From Candidatus Aenigmatarchaeota archaeon (GTDB lineage: Archaea; Aenigmatarchaeota; Aenigmatarchaeia; CG10238-14; SCSR01): a stretch of 36,813 bases of DNA. Location: NCBI GenBank assembly GCA_026397385.1, contig JAPLUY010000005.1, forward strand, positions 1-36,813, in the 5' to 3' direction. Position 1 is the stretch's first letter. Each line of letters starts with the position of its first letter. The position numbers and the translations under genes were made by a program. Below the pieces are notes generated by a model. That model did no database searches and was not told where the DNA came from. It was given only the letters and a program-made list of their open reading frames with translations. Below, piece by piece: positions 7,591-15,073 of the stretch.

Positions 7591-7644
7591 CGGACGGGCG
7601 TCGCCCGAACCACGGGAGGTGGTGGGAAGGGCAGATATCCTTCC
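7591..7644 (+). other. Three consecutive hairpins in the TBP/toxin intergenic region
   Basis: Within 54 bases lie three perfect stem-loops: 7596-7607 area (CGGGC-GTC-GCCCG, 7595-7607), 7609-7623 (ACCAC-GGGAG-GTGGT) and 7625-7644 (GGAAGG, 8-nt loop, CCTTCC). They sit between the TBP start and the promoter of the winged-helix gene. An open frame beginning at 7573 crosses them but is unlikely to be coding because a strong TATA box and a good ATG follow. The stack could be a small structured RNA or a transcript leader; no known RNA family was recognised. Confidence 0.4.
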
Positions 7645-7692
7645 GGGGTGCAACGGAATCGTATGGAAGCATTGCCGGGATCAAAACTTAAG

Positions 7693-7701
7693 TATTATAT
7701 A
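7693..7701 (+). promoter_or_regulatory. TATA box for the winged-helix/RelE operon
   Basis: TATTATATA preceded by a purine-rich AAACTTAAG (BRE-like). Its centre is about 26 nt before the ATG at 7723, which fits a leaderless archaeal transcript and decides that start over the in-frame ATG at 7573. Confidence 0.6.
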
Positions 7702-7722
7702 GACGTATATAATACAGATAAC

Positions 7723-8022
7723 ATGCCCCAGAAACGTAAGACCGAAGCCTCGCAGGCCAGGCGCGCGAACAGCATCCTGCACTACCCGAGGCTGGACACG
7801 GTCATGATGATCGAGGATGCAATACGCGACGCGAAGGAATACCCTTCCAAGCGCCAGCTCTGGCTGTCGCTGAAGAGGAAGGTGATGTACCAGACGTTCC
7901 TCGTGGTGCTCGACTACCTCGAAAAATCGAACAAGATACTGCTGAACAGGGGCAAGATCATCTGGATATGGGACCCGGAAGGTGCTAAAAAATACCTGAA
8001 AGACGGGTTGATAGTCAGATGA
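7723..8022 (+). CDS. Winged-helix-like protein, probable antitoxin of the RelE pair
   Basis: The 99-aa product begins MPQKRKTEASQARR, a basic tail, followed by a compact helical core (TVMMIEDAIRDAKEYPSKRQLWLSL, FLVVLDYLEKSNKILLN) and a wing-like GKIIWIWDP hairpin. This is the pattern of a winged helix-turn-helix that binds DNA. It overlaps the downstream RelE-like gene by 4 bp (ATGA), so the two are translationally coupled. Toxin-antitoxin operons usually pair a DNA-binding antitoxin with such a toxin, so an antitoxin and autorepressor role is likely but inferred. The longer open frame from 7573 runs through hairpin DNA and lacks a promoter at the right distance. Confidence 0.7.
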   Translation: MPQKRKTEASQARRANSILHYPRLDTVMMIEDAIRDAKEYPSKRQLWLSLKRKVMYQTFLVVLDYLEKSNKILLNRGKIIWIWDPEGAKKYLKDGLIVR

Positions 8023-8363
8023 GCAACGGCAGCACCGGAACGAGAAGGGTTGTCGTCACATTCGCCGACGACGGCCTTCGCGAGTCATACGAGAGGCTAA
8101 AGAAAGAGGACGACAAGCTGTACAAGGCGATAACGCGCGTGCTCGACTCGCTGAGAAGCAACCCCGCTTTCGGCGTCTCGATAGCGAAGAACCTGATACC
8201 GGCTTACTACGTAAGGAGATATGGCGTGAACAACCTCCACAAATGCAACCTGCCGGGCGGATGGAGGCTTTTGTATTTCGTGAAAGGCACGCAAGCGGAG
8301 GTCGTTTCCATCGTGCTCGAATGGCTCACTCACAAAAAGTACGAAAGAAGGTTCGGTTACTGA
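8019..8363 (+). CDS. RelE/ParE-family toxin (ribosome-dependent mRNA interferase-like)
   Basis: The 114-aa product has the RelE/YoeB-like core: a helical hairpin (YERLKKEDDKLYKAITRVLDSL), the strand AKNLIPAYYVRRYGV, then LPGGWRLLYFV and VVSIVLEWLTHKKYERRFGY. The GWRLLY strand and the final HKKYERRFGY, with its His, Lys, Tyr and Arg, are the parts that form the active site in RelE-like ribonucleases. The gene is coupled by a 4-bp overlap to the winged-helix gene. RelE toxins cut mRNA in the ribosomal A site; whether this one is active is not known. High-GC codons match the chromosome, so it is a long-term resident or from a similar genome. Confidence 0.8.
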   Translation: MSNGSTGTRRVVVTFADDGLRESYERLKKEDDKLYKAITRVLDSLRSNPAFGVSIAKNLIPAYYVRRYGVNNLHKCNLPGGWRLLYFVKGTQAEVVSIVLEWLTHKKYERRFGY

Positions 8364-8386
8364 ACGGATGCAAAAGCTGAAAATAG

Positions 8387-9067
8387 CTAGACTATCAGCA
8401 GAAGCTCGCTTATGCCGCCGATCTCATGGTCGGCCTTGCAACGTCTCGTCTCCTTCCAGACCTGCCCGTACTTCGCCAGTACTGTCCGCATGCCGAGCTT
8501 GTGCGCGCCGAGCACGTCGCGTCCGACAGAGTCGCCGACCATGACAGCCTCCGCAGGCTTCACGTGCAGCTTCCTCAGCGCGGCCCTGAACGGCAGCCGG
8601 CTAGGCTTCTTGCGGCCGGTGTCCTCGAGCGCAACGATGAAGTCAAAGTACTTGTCCAGTTTCAGCTCGAACAGCCTGGACCACGCCTGGAACCGCGGAG
8701 CGTCCGTTACTATGGCAAGCTTCAGTCCGCGCGTCCGCAGCTGGCGGAGCGTAGGCACCACGCCCGGATACGGCCGCATCTGCAGCTCCTTCGCGTGCCT
8801 GTATGCCACGACGCCTGCCGCCAGAAGCCTATCGTCCGAACGGCCAGTCGTCTCCTTCAGGAAAATCTCGAAGATCCTCTGGTTCTCGATGCCATAGAGG
8901 TCGAAAAGGCGGTTCAGCGTACGCCAGGCCACCTGCTTGTCGGTCTTCAAGCCGGCGCGGATCATCGCCGCAAGCGCCGCCTTGCTAGCCGCCTTCTTCA
9001 TCTTCCAGAAGTCTATCAGCGTGTTGTCCAGGTCGAACAGCACTGCCTTGATCGCTGCGCCAGCCAT
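8387..9067 (-). CDS. HAD-superfamily hydrolase (phosphatase)
   Basis: A 226-aa haloacid-dehalogenase-type hydrolase, probably a small-molecule phosphatase in the cytoplasm. Motif I is FDLDNTL with D12 as nucleophile and D14 as acid/base; motif II is IVTDAP; motif III is the lysine in GRKKPS; motif IV is VGDSVGRD, which binds magnesium. The helical cap (about 20-95) is of the C1 type, as in phosphoglycolate phosphatases and pyrimidine nucleotidases. A TATA-like TTTTATAC lies about 26-30 nt upstream of the ATG. The substrate cannot be told from sequence. Confidence 0.85.
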   Translation of the reverse strand: MAGAAIKAVLFDLDNTLIDFWKMKKAASKAALAAMIRAGLKTDKQVAWRTLNRLFDLYGIENQRIFEIFLKETTGRSDDRLLAAGVVAYRHAKELQMRPYPGVVPTLRQLRTRGLKLAIVTDAPRFQAWSRLFELKLDKYFDFIVALEDTGRKKPSRLPFRAALRKLHVKPAEAVMVGDSVGRDVLGAHKLGMRTVLAKYGQVWKETRRCKADHEIGGISELLLIV

Positions 9068-9128
9068 GAATAACTGGATAGTCGCCGGAGGTATAAAAGA
9101 CCTACGGCCGCTTGCCGGCCGGAAGCCT

Positions 9129-9335
9129 TCACATTATCACGGTCGCGCCGTGCGGCGCCTTCACGGCCTTCAGCTGCTTCCTGACGCGCTCGTACTCCGT
9201 CTCGGACACGCTCGAGAAACCGCAGTTGCAGCACTCGTCCACTCCGACCTTCTCCACGATGACCTTCGGGTTGACCTCGAACTCCATCGCTTCCTTCTTC
9301 TTCCGCATCTTCGAGTCGCAGTCCGGGCATCTCAT
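9129..9335 (-). CDS. YgiT/MqsA-type zinc-finger protein, probable antitoxin
   Basis: The 68-aa product starts MRCPDC and has a second CCNCG knuckle at about residue 35, separated by a strand-rich FEVNPKVIVEKVGVDE segment. This is the arrangement of YgiT-type zinc fingers, the N-terminal domain of MqsA antitoxins. It lacks the C-terminal HTH of full MqsA. Its ATG overlaps the stop of the DUF4258-like gene by 4 bp, and this DUF4258-then-YgiT order is a common toxin-antitoxin arrangement in bacteria and archaea. Confidence 0.7.
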   Translation of the reverse strand: MRCPDCDSKMRKKKEAMEFEVNPKVIVEKVGVDECCNCGFSSVSETEYERVRKQLKAVKAPHGATVIM

Positions 9336-9643
9336 CTCTCTTGCACCTTCGCCTTGGAGCGCTTGTAATCCTCTATCTCTCGATAATTGGATTTATACAC
9401 CGTTATGATAAATATAACCCTCGCCTTCGGCGCGATTATCAGCGTCCAGTGGCAGCCGTCGTCCGGGTCCCTGTAGACGCACGTCCGCCTGTCCTCGATC
9501 ACGTGCGGGCACCATACGCCGCCGTACACCATACGTTTCAGTTTCGAAATCGGGAACCTTCTCTCGATGCACCTCTTGAAAGCCTCCTTCGTAAGATGGA
9601 GTCCGCATCTTTTCGCTGGGTTGCCCGCGTGCCCGGCTGCCAT
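9332..9643 (-). CDS. DUF4258-family protein, probable toxin
   Basis: The 103-aa product fits DUF4258: LTKEAFKRCIERRFPISKLKRMV (the usual 'H/E-A-x-x-R' helix), VIEDRRTCVYRD, then CHWTLIIAP and VIFIITVYKSN strands. DUF4258 members are RelE-like in fold and pair with YgiT-type zinc-finger antitoxins, here encoded by the overlapping gene at 9129-9335. A TATA-like ATGATATAC lies about 25-30 nt upstream of the ATG at 9643, supporting this start. The helix-opening residue is glutamate rather than the more common histidine. Confidence 0.65.
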   Translation of the reverse strand: MAAGHAGNPAKRCGLHLTKEAFKRCIERRFPISKLKRMVYGGVWCPHVIEDRRTCVYRDPDDGCHWTLIIAPKARVIFIITVYKSNYREIEDYKRSKAKVQER

Positions 9644-9777
9644 TTTCTGATTTCAGGGATATGGCGTATATCATGCTTTCCCACCGCTGCCGGTGGTCGG
9701 GAATCCTCGTTCAGGTCCCTGGCTGGGCCGTCCGAAAAGCAAAAATAATACCCCGGAACGCCAATTAATAGCATAAG

Positions 9778-11346
9778 GTGGAGTTCTTGGTAGACGAAGA
9801 TACCGACGACGTTTCAGAGCTGGAGGAGCGGCCTACGTCGGTCATGGGCGGGGCCATCCGCAACGCCGTGCGGCCCGAGGACAAGTTCAAGCTCAGCATG
9901 CTCAACATGGAGAAGCGCTTCATCGACATGGAATTTGCTATCTCCGAGCTCGCGTCGCGCGTGAAGGACATCAATCCTGAGAACATCGAGACGTACGACA
10001 ACCGCATCGAAGCGCTCGAGGACATGATAACCGTCGAGCAGGCGGGCGTCGGCGAGCTCAAGCAGATAATGGAGCGCGTGGACGAGGGCTTCACGACCTC
10101 CGCGACCCTGCGCGATATCGAGGATATGCGCGAGCGCGTGCGACGCGTGGAAAATCTCGCGCGCGCGGCCGCGGAGATGACGGACCTGCCCGCGGAGATG
10201 AGCGAGGAGACCAAGCACCGGATGAAGTCGCTCGAGGACGGCGTCGCCGAGCTCAAGGACAAGACGTTCGAGTCGGTCAGCCCCATGGAAGTAGCGGAGA
10301 TGCGGCGCGCGGTCGGCAACATCGACGAGCGCGTGACCATGATGCGAATGTGCGTGGACGACCTGAAGCGCAGCATAGACAAGCGCGTGCAGGACGGCAT
10401 CAAGGGCGCGCAGATAACCACCGCGGACTTTGACTTTATCAACACCAAGATCAACTCCGTCAAGTCCGCAATCGACATGCTGTCCGACAAGCGCATCGAG
10501 AACGAGATGAAGATATCCGCGCTCGAGCAGCGGCTGTCCACCCTGCACGCGGGCCAGGGCGACGACGGCACGGGCATGCTGTCCGAAAAGTTTCTCGATG
10601 AGCTGAAGAGCATGCGGCGCGACGTCGAGACCGCGAAGCTGCGCATGGAGTCGGTCGAGCGCGTGACGCAGGAGACGTCGCACATGGCGCAGGAAGCCGA
10701 GAAGGCCGCGAGGCGCTTCGAAGGCTTCGAACGTTTGTCAGGATTGAAGAACGAGGTCGACGACAAGCTGCAGCAGTTCCGCGCCGTGCAGAGCGAGATC
10801 AGCAACCTCTCGAACCGCGTCGAGAGCATGTACGAGGGCGTGGAGAAGCGGTTCGCCGAGCTGCGTGGCGCGGAGCGCGAGATGCACGACATGGGACGCG
10901 TCATCGCGGACACGCGCAGGGACATCGACGAGCTGAAGCTCGCGGCGCACCGCACGGCCAGCAAGGAAGACCTGGCGAAGGTCGCGGTCGGCTCGAACAT
11001 GGCCGGCCGCCTCGAAGGCAAGGTCGCCGAGCTCGAGGACGAGGTACGCCGCATGGACAAGTCGTACGAGCACCTCCAGAGCTCGGGCGGCGTGTCGAAC
11101 GAGGTGCTGTCGGTCCTGAAGGAGATGGACGACAGGCTGGAGAACGCCGAGCAGAGGATCTCCGAGGTCCAGAAGTCGGCCGGCGGCGGGAACGTCGTGT
11201 CTGCGACAGGGCTGCTCGGGCCGCAGGACATCGAGGGCAGGTTCAACGACGTCATCGACAAGCTCATCTTCCTGGAGAGCAGGCTGAGCGCCGTCGAGGC
11301 GGTGTACCAGACCAGCTCGAAGACGCACGCCATGGTCATAGAGTAG
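9778..11346 (+). CDS. Long coiled-coil protein of unknown function
   Basis: The 522-aa product is almost entirely charged alpha-helix with heptad repeats from about residue 35 to the end. It has repeated MEKRFIDMEF, RIEALEDMI, RVRRVENLAR, KISALEQRLS, RVESMYEGVEKRF and RISEVQKS units, each ending near a hydrophobic register. There is no signal peptide, membrane segment or ATPase motif. It starts at a GTG (MEFLVDEDTDDVSELEE, an acidic head); a TATA-like AAAAATAATA lies about 30 nt upstream. It is divergent from the DUF4258 pair and precedes topoisomerase I by 54 bp. It may be a cytoskeletal, chromosome-organising or scaffold protein, which is speculation. Confidence 0.8.
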   Translation: MEFLVDEDTDDVSELEERPTSVMGGAIRNAVRPEDKFKLSMLNMEKRFIDMEFAISELASRVKDINPENIETYDNRIEALEDMITVEQAGVGELKQIMERVDEGFTTSATLRDIEDMRERVRRVENLARAAAEMTDLPAEMSEETKHRMKSLEDGVAELKDKTFESVSPMEVAEMRRAVGNIDERVTMMRMCVDDLKRSIDKRVQDGIKGAQITTADFDFINTKINSVKSAIDMLSDKRIENEMKISALEQRLSTLHAGQGDDGTGMLSEKFLDELKSMRRDVETAKLRMESVERVTQETSHMAQEAEKAARRFEGFERLSGLKNEVDDKLQQFRAVQSEISNLSNRVESMYEGVEKRFAELRGAEREMHDMGRVIADTRRDIDELKLAAHRTASKEDLAKVAVGSNMAGRLEGKVAELEDEVRRMDKSYEHLQSSGGVSNEVLSVLKEMDDRLENAEQRISEVQKSAGGGNVVSATGLLGPQDIEGRFNDVIDKLIFLESRLSAVEAVYQTSSKTHAMVIE

Positions 11347-11400
11347 GACTTCTGCGCTCGCTTTAATTTTTGCAAGAAGAATTTATAGACAGCCCCGCGG

Positions 11401-13494
11401 GTGAGTGTTCTGGCCGAAAGCATCTCAGGATTGACAGTCATCATCACGGAGAAGCCGGATGCAGCCACGCGCATAGCCGGCGCGCTCGCGGAGAGGCCGC
11501 GCAAGGTCGCGAGCCGCGGCGCGTACTGGTACGAGTTCGAACGCGGCGGCCGCAAGTTCATCGTCGTTCCGGCCGTCGGCCACCTGATCGCGCTCGACAC
11601 CGTCAAGGACAAGAGCGGCTGGGGCTATCCCACGTTCGCGACGCGCTGGATCCCCGCATACGAGAAGAAGGGCGGCGAGTTCTCCGAGCGATACTACCGC
11701 AACATGCAGGACGTGCTCGCGGCTTCGCCGTCCGCGGAGGTCATCGTCGCGACGGACTATGACACCGAGGGCAGCGTGATCGGATACAATATCATCAGCC
11801 GGATCGCCGGCCGTGCGGACGCGGGCAGGATGAAGTTCTCCACGCTCACGAAGGACGAGCTCGTCGAGGCGTTCGAGAAACGCGACGAGGCGCTGGACAT
11901 GGGACAGGTCGAATCGGGCCTGACGCGGCACTATCTGGATTTCTACTGGGGCATCAACATGACACGTGCGCTCACGACGGCGGCGAAGCACGCGAACGAG
12001 CACGGCTTCGCGCTGCTGTCCACGGGCCGCGTGCAGGGCCCGACGCTCGCGATGCTATTCGACCGCGAGCTGGAGATACGCGCGTTCGTACCCAAGCCGT
12101 TCTGGCAGGTCGATGCCGGCTTGGAAAATGACGGCCGCGCGTTCACGGCATCGTACGGCCGCGGAAGCATCTGGGACGAGGACGAGGCGAAGAAGATACG
12201 CGACGAGTGCAGCCGCGCAGGCACGCGCGCGATCGTGACCATAGTTGAAAAGAGAAAATATTCGCAGGCCCCGCCTGTGCCGTTCAACACGACCGACCTG
12301 CAGGCCGAGTCGTACGAGCACTTCCACTACTCGCCGAAGCAGACGCTGGGCATCGTGGAGGAATTGTATCAGGCAGGCGCCGTGTCGTACCCGCGATCGT
12401 CGTCGCAGAAGCTCCCGCCTGCCATAGGATACAAGAAGATAATCTCCGCGCTGTCGAAATTATCGGCGTACAAGACGCTCGCGAACGCGCTTGCGAAGAG
12501 GAAGGAACTCATTCCTAACGAGGGTTCGAAGACGGACCCCGCGCACCCGGCGATCTATCCGACAGCCGAGACGCCCGACACGCGCAAGCTTTCGACCGCG
12601 CAAAAAAACCTGTACGACATGATCGTCCGGCGCTTCATGGCGGTGTTCGCGGAAGCGGCGCTGCGCGAGGCGACCACGGCGACGTTCGACATCGCCGGGC
12701 ACGAGTTCAAGGCCACTGGGCACACGACGCTCGAGCAGGGCTGGGCGAAGTTCGCAGGCAAGTACGCGAGCCTAGAGGAGGACACGCTGCCCGATCTGAA
12801 GGAGGGCGAACAGTTGTTGGTGAAAACGATAGCACTTCTCGCGAAGAAGACGCAGCCGCCCGCGCGCTTCACGCAGGCTTCGGTGCTGCGCGCGATGGAG
12901 GACAAGGAACTCGGCACACGCGCCACGCGCGCCGAGATATTGCAGACGCTGTACGACCGCAACTACATAACCGGCCGCACGATCGAAGTCACGAAGCTCG
13001 GCGAGGCCGTCACTTCGGTGCTGAAGGATTACTCGCCGCGGATCGTTAGCGAGGAACTGACGCGCAAGTTCGAGGAGGAGATGGAAGCGGTGCAGTCCGG
13101 CGGGAAGAAGCGCGACGAAGTCTTGGAAGAGGCGAAGAACATACTTACAGAACTGCTCGCAGGTTTCAAGCAGAACGAGCCCGAGATCGGGCAGAAGCTG
13201 CTCGCGGGCGTGCAACAGGCGCGGGACGAGGAGCGCGCGTTCGGCAAGTGCCCGAACTGCGGCAGCGACCTGCGCGTGATCGTGTCCAAGGCCACGGGCA
13301 AGCGCTTCGTCGGATGTTCTAACTACCCGAAGTGCAGCACGTCGTTCCCCCTGCCTCAGAAAGGCGCGCTCAGGAAGGCCGGTGCGACGTGCAAGTGCGG
13401 GCTGCCGATGATACTCATCTTCGGCCGCGGCCGCCGGCCGTACCGCGCGTGCATCAACCCCTCGTGCAGAGGTAAGGAATCCTCGGCTCGTTGA
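11401..13494 (+). CDS. topA: DNA topoisomerase I (type IA)
   Basis: Relaxes negative supercoils by single-strand passage. The 697-aa protein has a TOPRIM domain with E17 in ITEKPDA and the metal-binding D119-x-D121-x-E123 in ATDYDTEGS; the central type IA gate with the active-site tyrosine Y330 in VSYPRSSSQ; and a C-terminal zinc-ribbon tail (KCPNCGSDL...CSNYPKC from about 616, then CKCGLPM...CINPSC). The usual motif is SYPRT(S/D)S; here threonine is replaced by serine, a mild change. A GTG start is used, with a TATA-like AATTTATAG about 20 nt upstream. The last 41 bp overlap the 3' end of the opposite-strand CBS gene. Confidence 0.95.
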   Translation: MSVLAESISGLTVIITEKPDAATRIAGALAERPRKVASRGAYWYEFERGGRKFIVVPAVGHLIALDTVKDKSGWGYPTFATRWIPAYEKKGGEFSERYYRNMQDVLAASPSAEVIVATDYDTEGSVIGYNIISRIAGRADAGRMKFSTLTKDELVEAFEKRDEALDMGQVESGLTRHYLDFYWGINMTRALTTAAKHANEHGFALLSTGRVQGPTLAMLFDRELEIRAFVPKPFWQVDAGLENDGRAFTASYGRGSIWDEDEAKKIRDECSRAGTRAIVTIVEKRKYSQAPPVPFNTTDLQAESYEHFHYSPKQTLGIVEELYQAGAVSYPRSSSQKLPPAIGYKKIISALSKLSAYKTLANALAKRKELIPNEGSKTDPAHPAIYPTAETPDTRKLSTAQKNLYDMIVRRFMAVFAEAALREATTATFDIAGHEFKATGHTTLEQGWAKFAGKYASLEEDTLPDLKEGEQLLVKTIALLAKKTQPPARFTQASVLRAMEDKELGTRATRAEILQTLYDRNYITGRTIEVTKLGEAVTSVLKDYSPRIVSEELTRKFEEEMEAVQSGGKKRDEVLEEAKNILTELLAGFKQNEPEIGQKLLAGVQQARDEERAFGKCPNCGSDLRVIVSKATGKRFVGCSNYPKCSTSFPLPQKGALRKAGATCKCGLPMILIFGRGRRPYRACINPSCRGKESSAR

Positions 13495-13978
13495 GCTTCT
13501 TCTCCAACTGCTCGAATATGCCGTCGAGGCTGAGCAGCCCCCTCGGCCCGTACATGCCTACCATGCCGGCATGGGCGTCGTCGTTGCCGACGATTGGGAG
13601 GTGGGAGAGCCCGTGCTCGCGCATCAGCCCCATCGCGTCGTCCACCGTGAAGCCGTAAGGCGCGCGCGGATAGGCGCTGCCGAAGTCTTCCATGGACACG
13701 TCCCTGCAGCAGGATTCGGAAAAGTACTTGGCGACGTCCCTGTTCTTCGGGGAGTATCCTGCGGGCATCTTGACCGCCCCGCGCACCACGCCGCCGTCCA
13801 CTACCGGCATGACGTCCAGCTGGAGCCTGTGCATCGCGTCGAACGCACTGATTGCAGGCGTCGCGGGGCCGAGGGCGTACTCCCCGCCCCGGTAGCGCAC
13901 GATGCCGGACGGAATCATGTTCAGCTTCATACCGCCCATGTCGGAAGCCTTCGCAGGGTTCGCAGTTTTCGTGACCAT
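13454..13978 (-). CDS. CBS-domain pair protein
   Basis: The 174-aa product contains two CBS motifs: about 35-75 (PAISAFDAMHRLQLDVMPVVDGG) and about 110-150 (TVDDAMGLMREHGLSHLPIVGND). CBS pairs bind adenosine ligands such as AMP, ATP or SAM and regulate partner proteins. Nothing else is fused, so it is a stand-alone sensor. It has a strong ribosome site (AAGGAGAGG) 8 nt before the ATG and a TATA-like CTTTTAAAA further up. Its 3' end overlaps the end of topA head to head, so each transcript carries antisense to the other. The ligand is unknown. Confidence 0.75.
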   Translation of the reverse strand: MVTKTANPAKASDMGGMKLNMIPSGIVRYRGGEYALGPATPAISAFDAMHRLQLDVMPVVDGGVVRGAVKMPAGYSPKNRDVAKYFSESCCRDVSMEDFGSAYPRAPYGFTVDDAMGLMREHGLSHLPIVGNDDAHAGMVGMYGPRGLLSLDGIFEQLEKKLNEPRIPYLCTRG

Positions 13979-14062
13979 CGGAACGACCTCTCCTTTGAGG
14001 GAATTTTAAAAGTTAAGCATTTAATGCTATTGATTTATCTTCCAGTCCGAGAAAGATAAATC

Positions 14063-14344
14063 ATGCCGAAACGTGCGGCACGAGCAGCCAGCATGTCGTG
14101 GATGGAGACCCATTCCGAGTGGCTCCTGTCGCTGATGATAGCCACGGCGTGCATCGTGTTCTCGTTCATATTCACCGTGCTCACGGCGCTGCTCGGGCCG
14201 ATAGCCAGCGACATCAAGGTCATATTCATAATGCTGCTCGTGTTGACGACCACGGTCGCATCCACGGTCTCGCTGATTTTCTACATGCTCGTGGTCAACA
14301 ACGTCGGGGCGAGACTGAAGCGCACCAGCAGGAGAAGGCGCTAG
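14063..14344 (+). CDS. Small two-helix membrane protein with basic ends
   Basis: The 93-aa product has basic termini (MPKRAAR, RLKRTSRRRR) and two hydrophobic helices at about 20-45 and 50-78, predicting an inner-membrane hairpin with both ends in the cytoplasm. No family was recognised. Another protein of the same plan is encoded at 23725-24042, although their sequences are not clearly alike. It converges with the regulator gene at 14353-14955. Confidence 0.7.
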   Translation: MPKRAARAASMSWMETHSEWLLSLMIATACIVFSFIFTVLTALLGPIASDIKVIFIMLLVLTTTVASTVSLIFYMLVVNNVGARLKRTSRRRR

Positions 14345-14352
14345 ACCCGCGC

Positions 14353-14955
14353 TCAGCCGAACAGCTCGCGCACGTCCTTCGACAGCGATATCAGGTTGGT
14401 CTTGCCGCGCGCGTGCACCGACACCACGCCCTTCCTTTCGAGGTCGCGTATGGCGCGGTGCGTCCTCAGCTTGTCCATCCCGTCAAGCCGGCTTATCTCG
14501 GCCTGCATCATCTCGCCTTTCTTGCGTATGAGCGCCTCAACGACCCTGCGCTCGCCAGGGTTAAGGAACTTGAGCACTATCTCGTTGCCCCCTGACGCGG
14601 GCCCGGCCTTCGGCATGCGTCCGCCCTTCACGAGCTTGGATATGAGGCTGAACTTGGCCTCGAGGTGCTGCTCCAGGCTCTCCGATACGATGTAGTACGA
14701 CACGGGCACGACCGCGGCTATCAGAAGCGCCGAGGAGAGGAACATGCTGTGCAGCGGCAGCCCGAGCCTGGCGCGGAAGAACGGGTCGAACGGGCCTGCG
14801 AAGGCGTCCGGCCTCGACTGGTTGCCCGGGACGGCGACCGCGCCGGTCTGGAACTGCGGAGCCTCGAAGGTCGCGCTCATGTAGAGGTTCAGCGCGAACC
14901 CGACCATCGCCACGAACGACAACGCCAGCAGCCATCTCCTGCTCCTGTAGGCCAT
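14353..14955 (-). CDS. Membrane-anchored winged-helix transcription regulator
   Basis: The 200-aa protein has two membrane helices (about 7-27 and 72-94 from the chosen start) around an extracytoplasmic loop, then a cytoplasmic winged-helix domain (about 125-195: NPGERRVVEALIRKKGEMMQAEISRLDG, LRTHRAIRDLERKGVVSVHARGKTNLISL) of the MarR/TrmB-like type. Such one-component regulators sense a signal at the membrane and bind DNA directly. I chose the ATG at 14955 because a TATA box at 14976-14984 is about 25 nt upstream; the ATG at 14997 would place that box inside the gene. It is divergent from the MacB-type ABC genes, with five related half-sites between, so it probably regulates them and itself. 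Confidence 0.8.
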   Translation of the reverse strand: MAYRSRRWLLALSFVAMVGFALNLYMSATFEAPQFQTGAVAVPGNQSRPDAFAGPFDPFFRARLGLPLHSMFLSSALLIAAVVPVSYYIVSESLEQHLEAKFSLISKLVKGGRMPKAGPASGGNEIVLKFLNPGERRVVEALIRKKGEMMQAEISRLDGMDKLRTHRAIRDLERKGVVSVHARGKTNLISLSKDVRELFG

Positions 14956-14975
14956 ACTGGATAATTGCAGCGTGG

Positions 14976-15057
14976 GTTTAAATAGTTTCAAGTCCATGAA
15001 ACCATGAAAGATGGTTTCACCAGCGTTTTAAATATGGTTTCAACCAAATGAAACTAT
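14976..15057. promoter_or_regulatory. Divergent promoter with multi-palindrome operator
   Basis: Five copies of the half-site ATRGTTTCA or its complement lie at 14982-14990, 14997-15005, 15011-15019, 15034-15042 and 15049-15057. They pair as inverted repeats: 14997-15019 is a perfect 9-bp palindrome with a 5-nt spacer, 14982-15005 and 15034-15057 have 6-nt spacers and one mismatch. The TATA box for the regulator (14976-14984, minus) and for the ABC operon (15025-15034, plus) abut the outer half-sites. Binding by the winged-helix regulator at 14353-14955 would block both promoters. The regulator identity is inferred from position. Confidence 0.8.
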
Positions 15058-15073
15058 CACGGAAGGCGGAATA

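Noticed and set aside
7573-7722. Upstream extension of the winged-helix gene to ATG 7573
   Set aside because: Runs through three hairpins and the TATA box; encodes a Gly/Arg-rich stretch unlike the domain that follows.
9765-11612. Minus-strand open frame of 615 codons opposite the coiled-coil gene
   Set aside because: Ser/Arg-rich low-complexity shadow; the plus strand has a clear heptad pattern and promoter.
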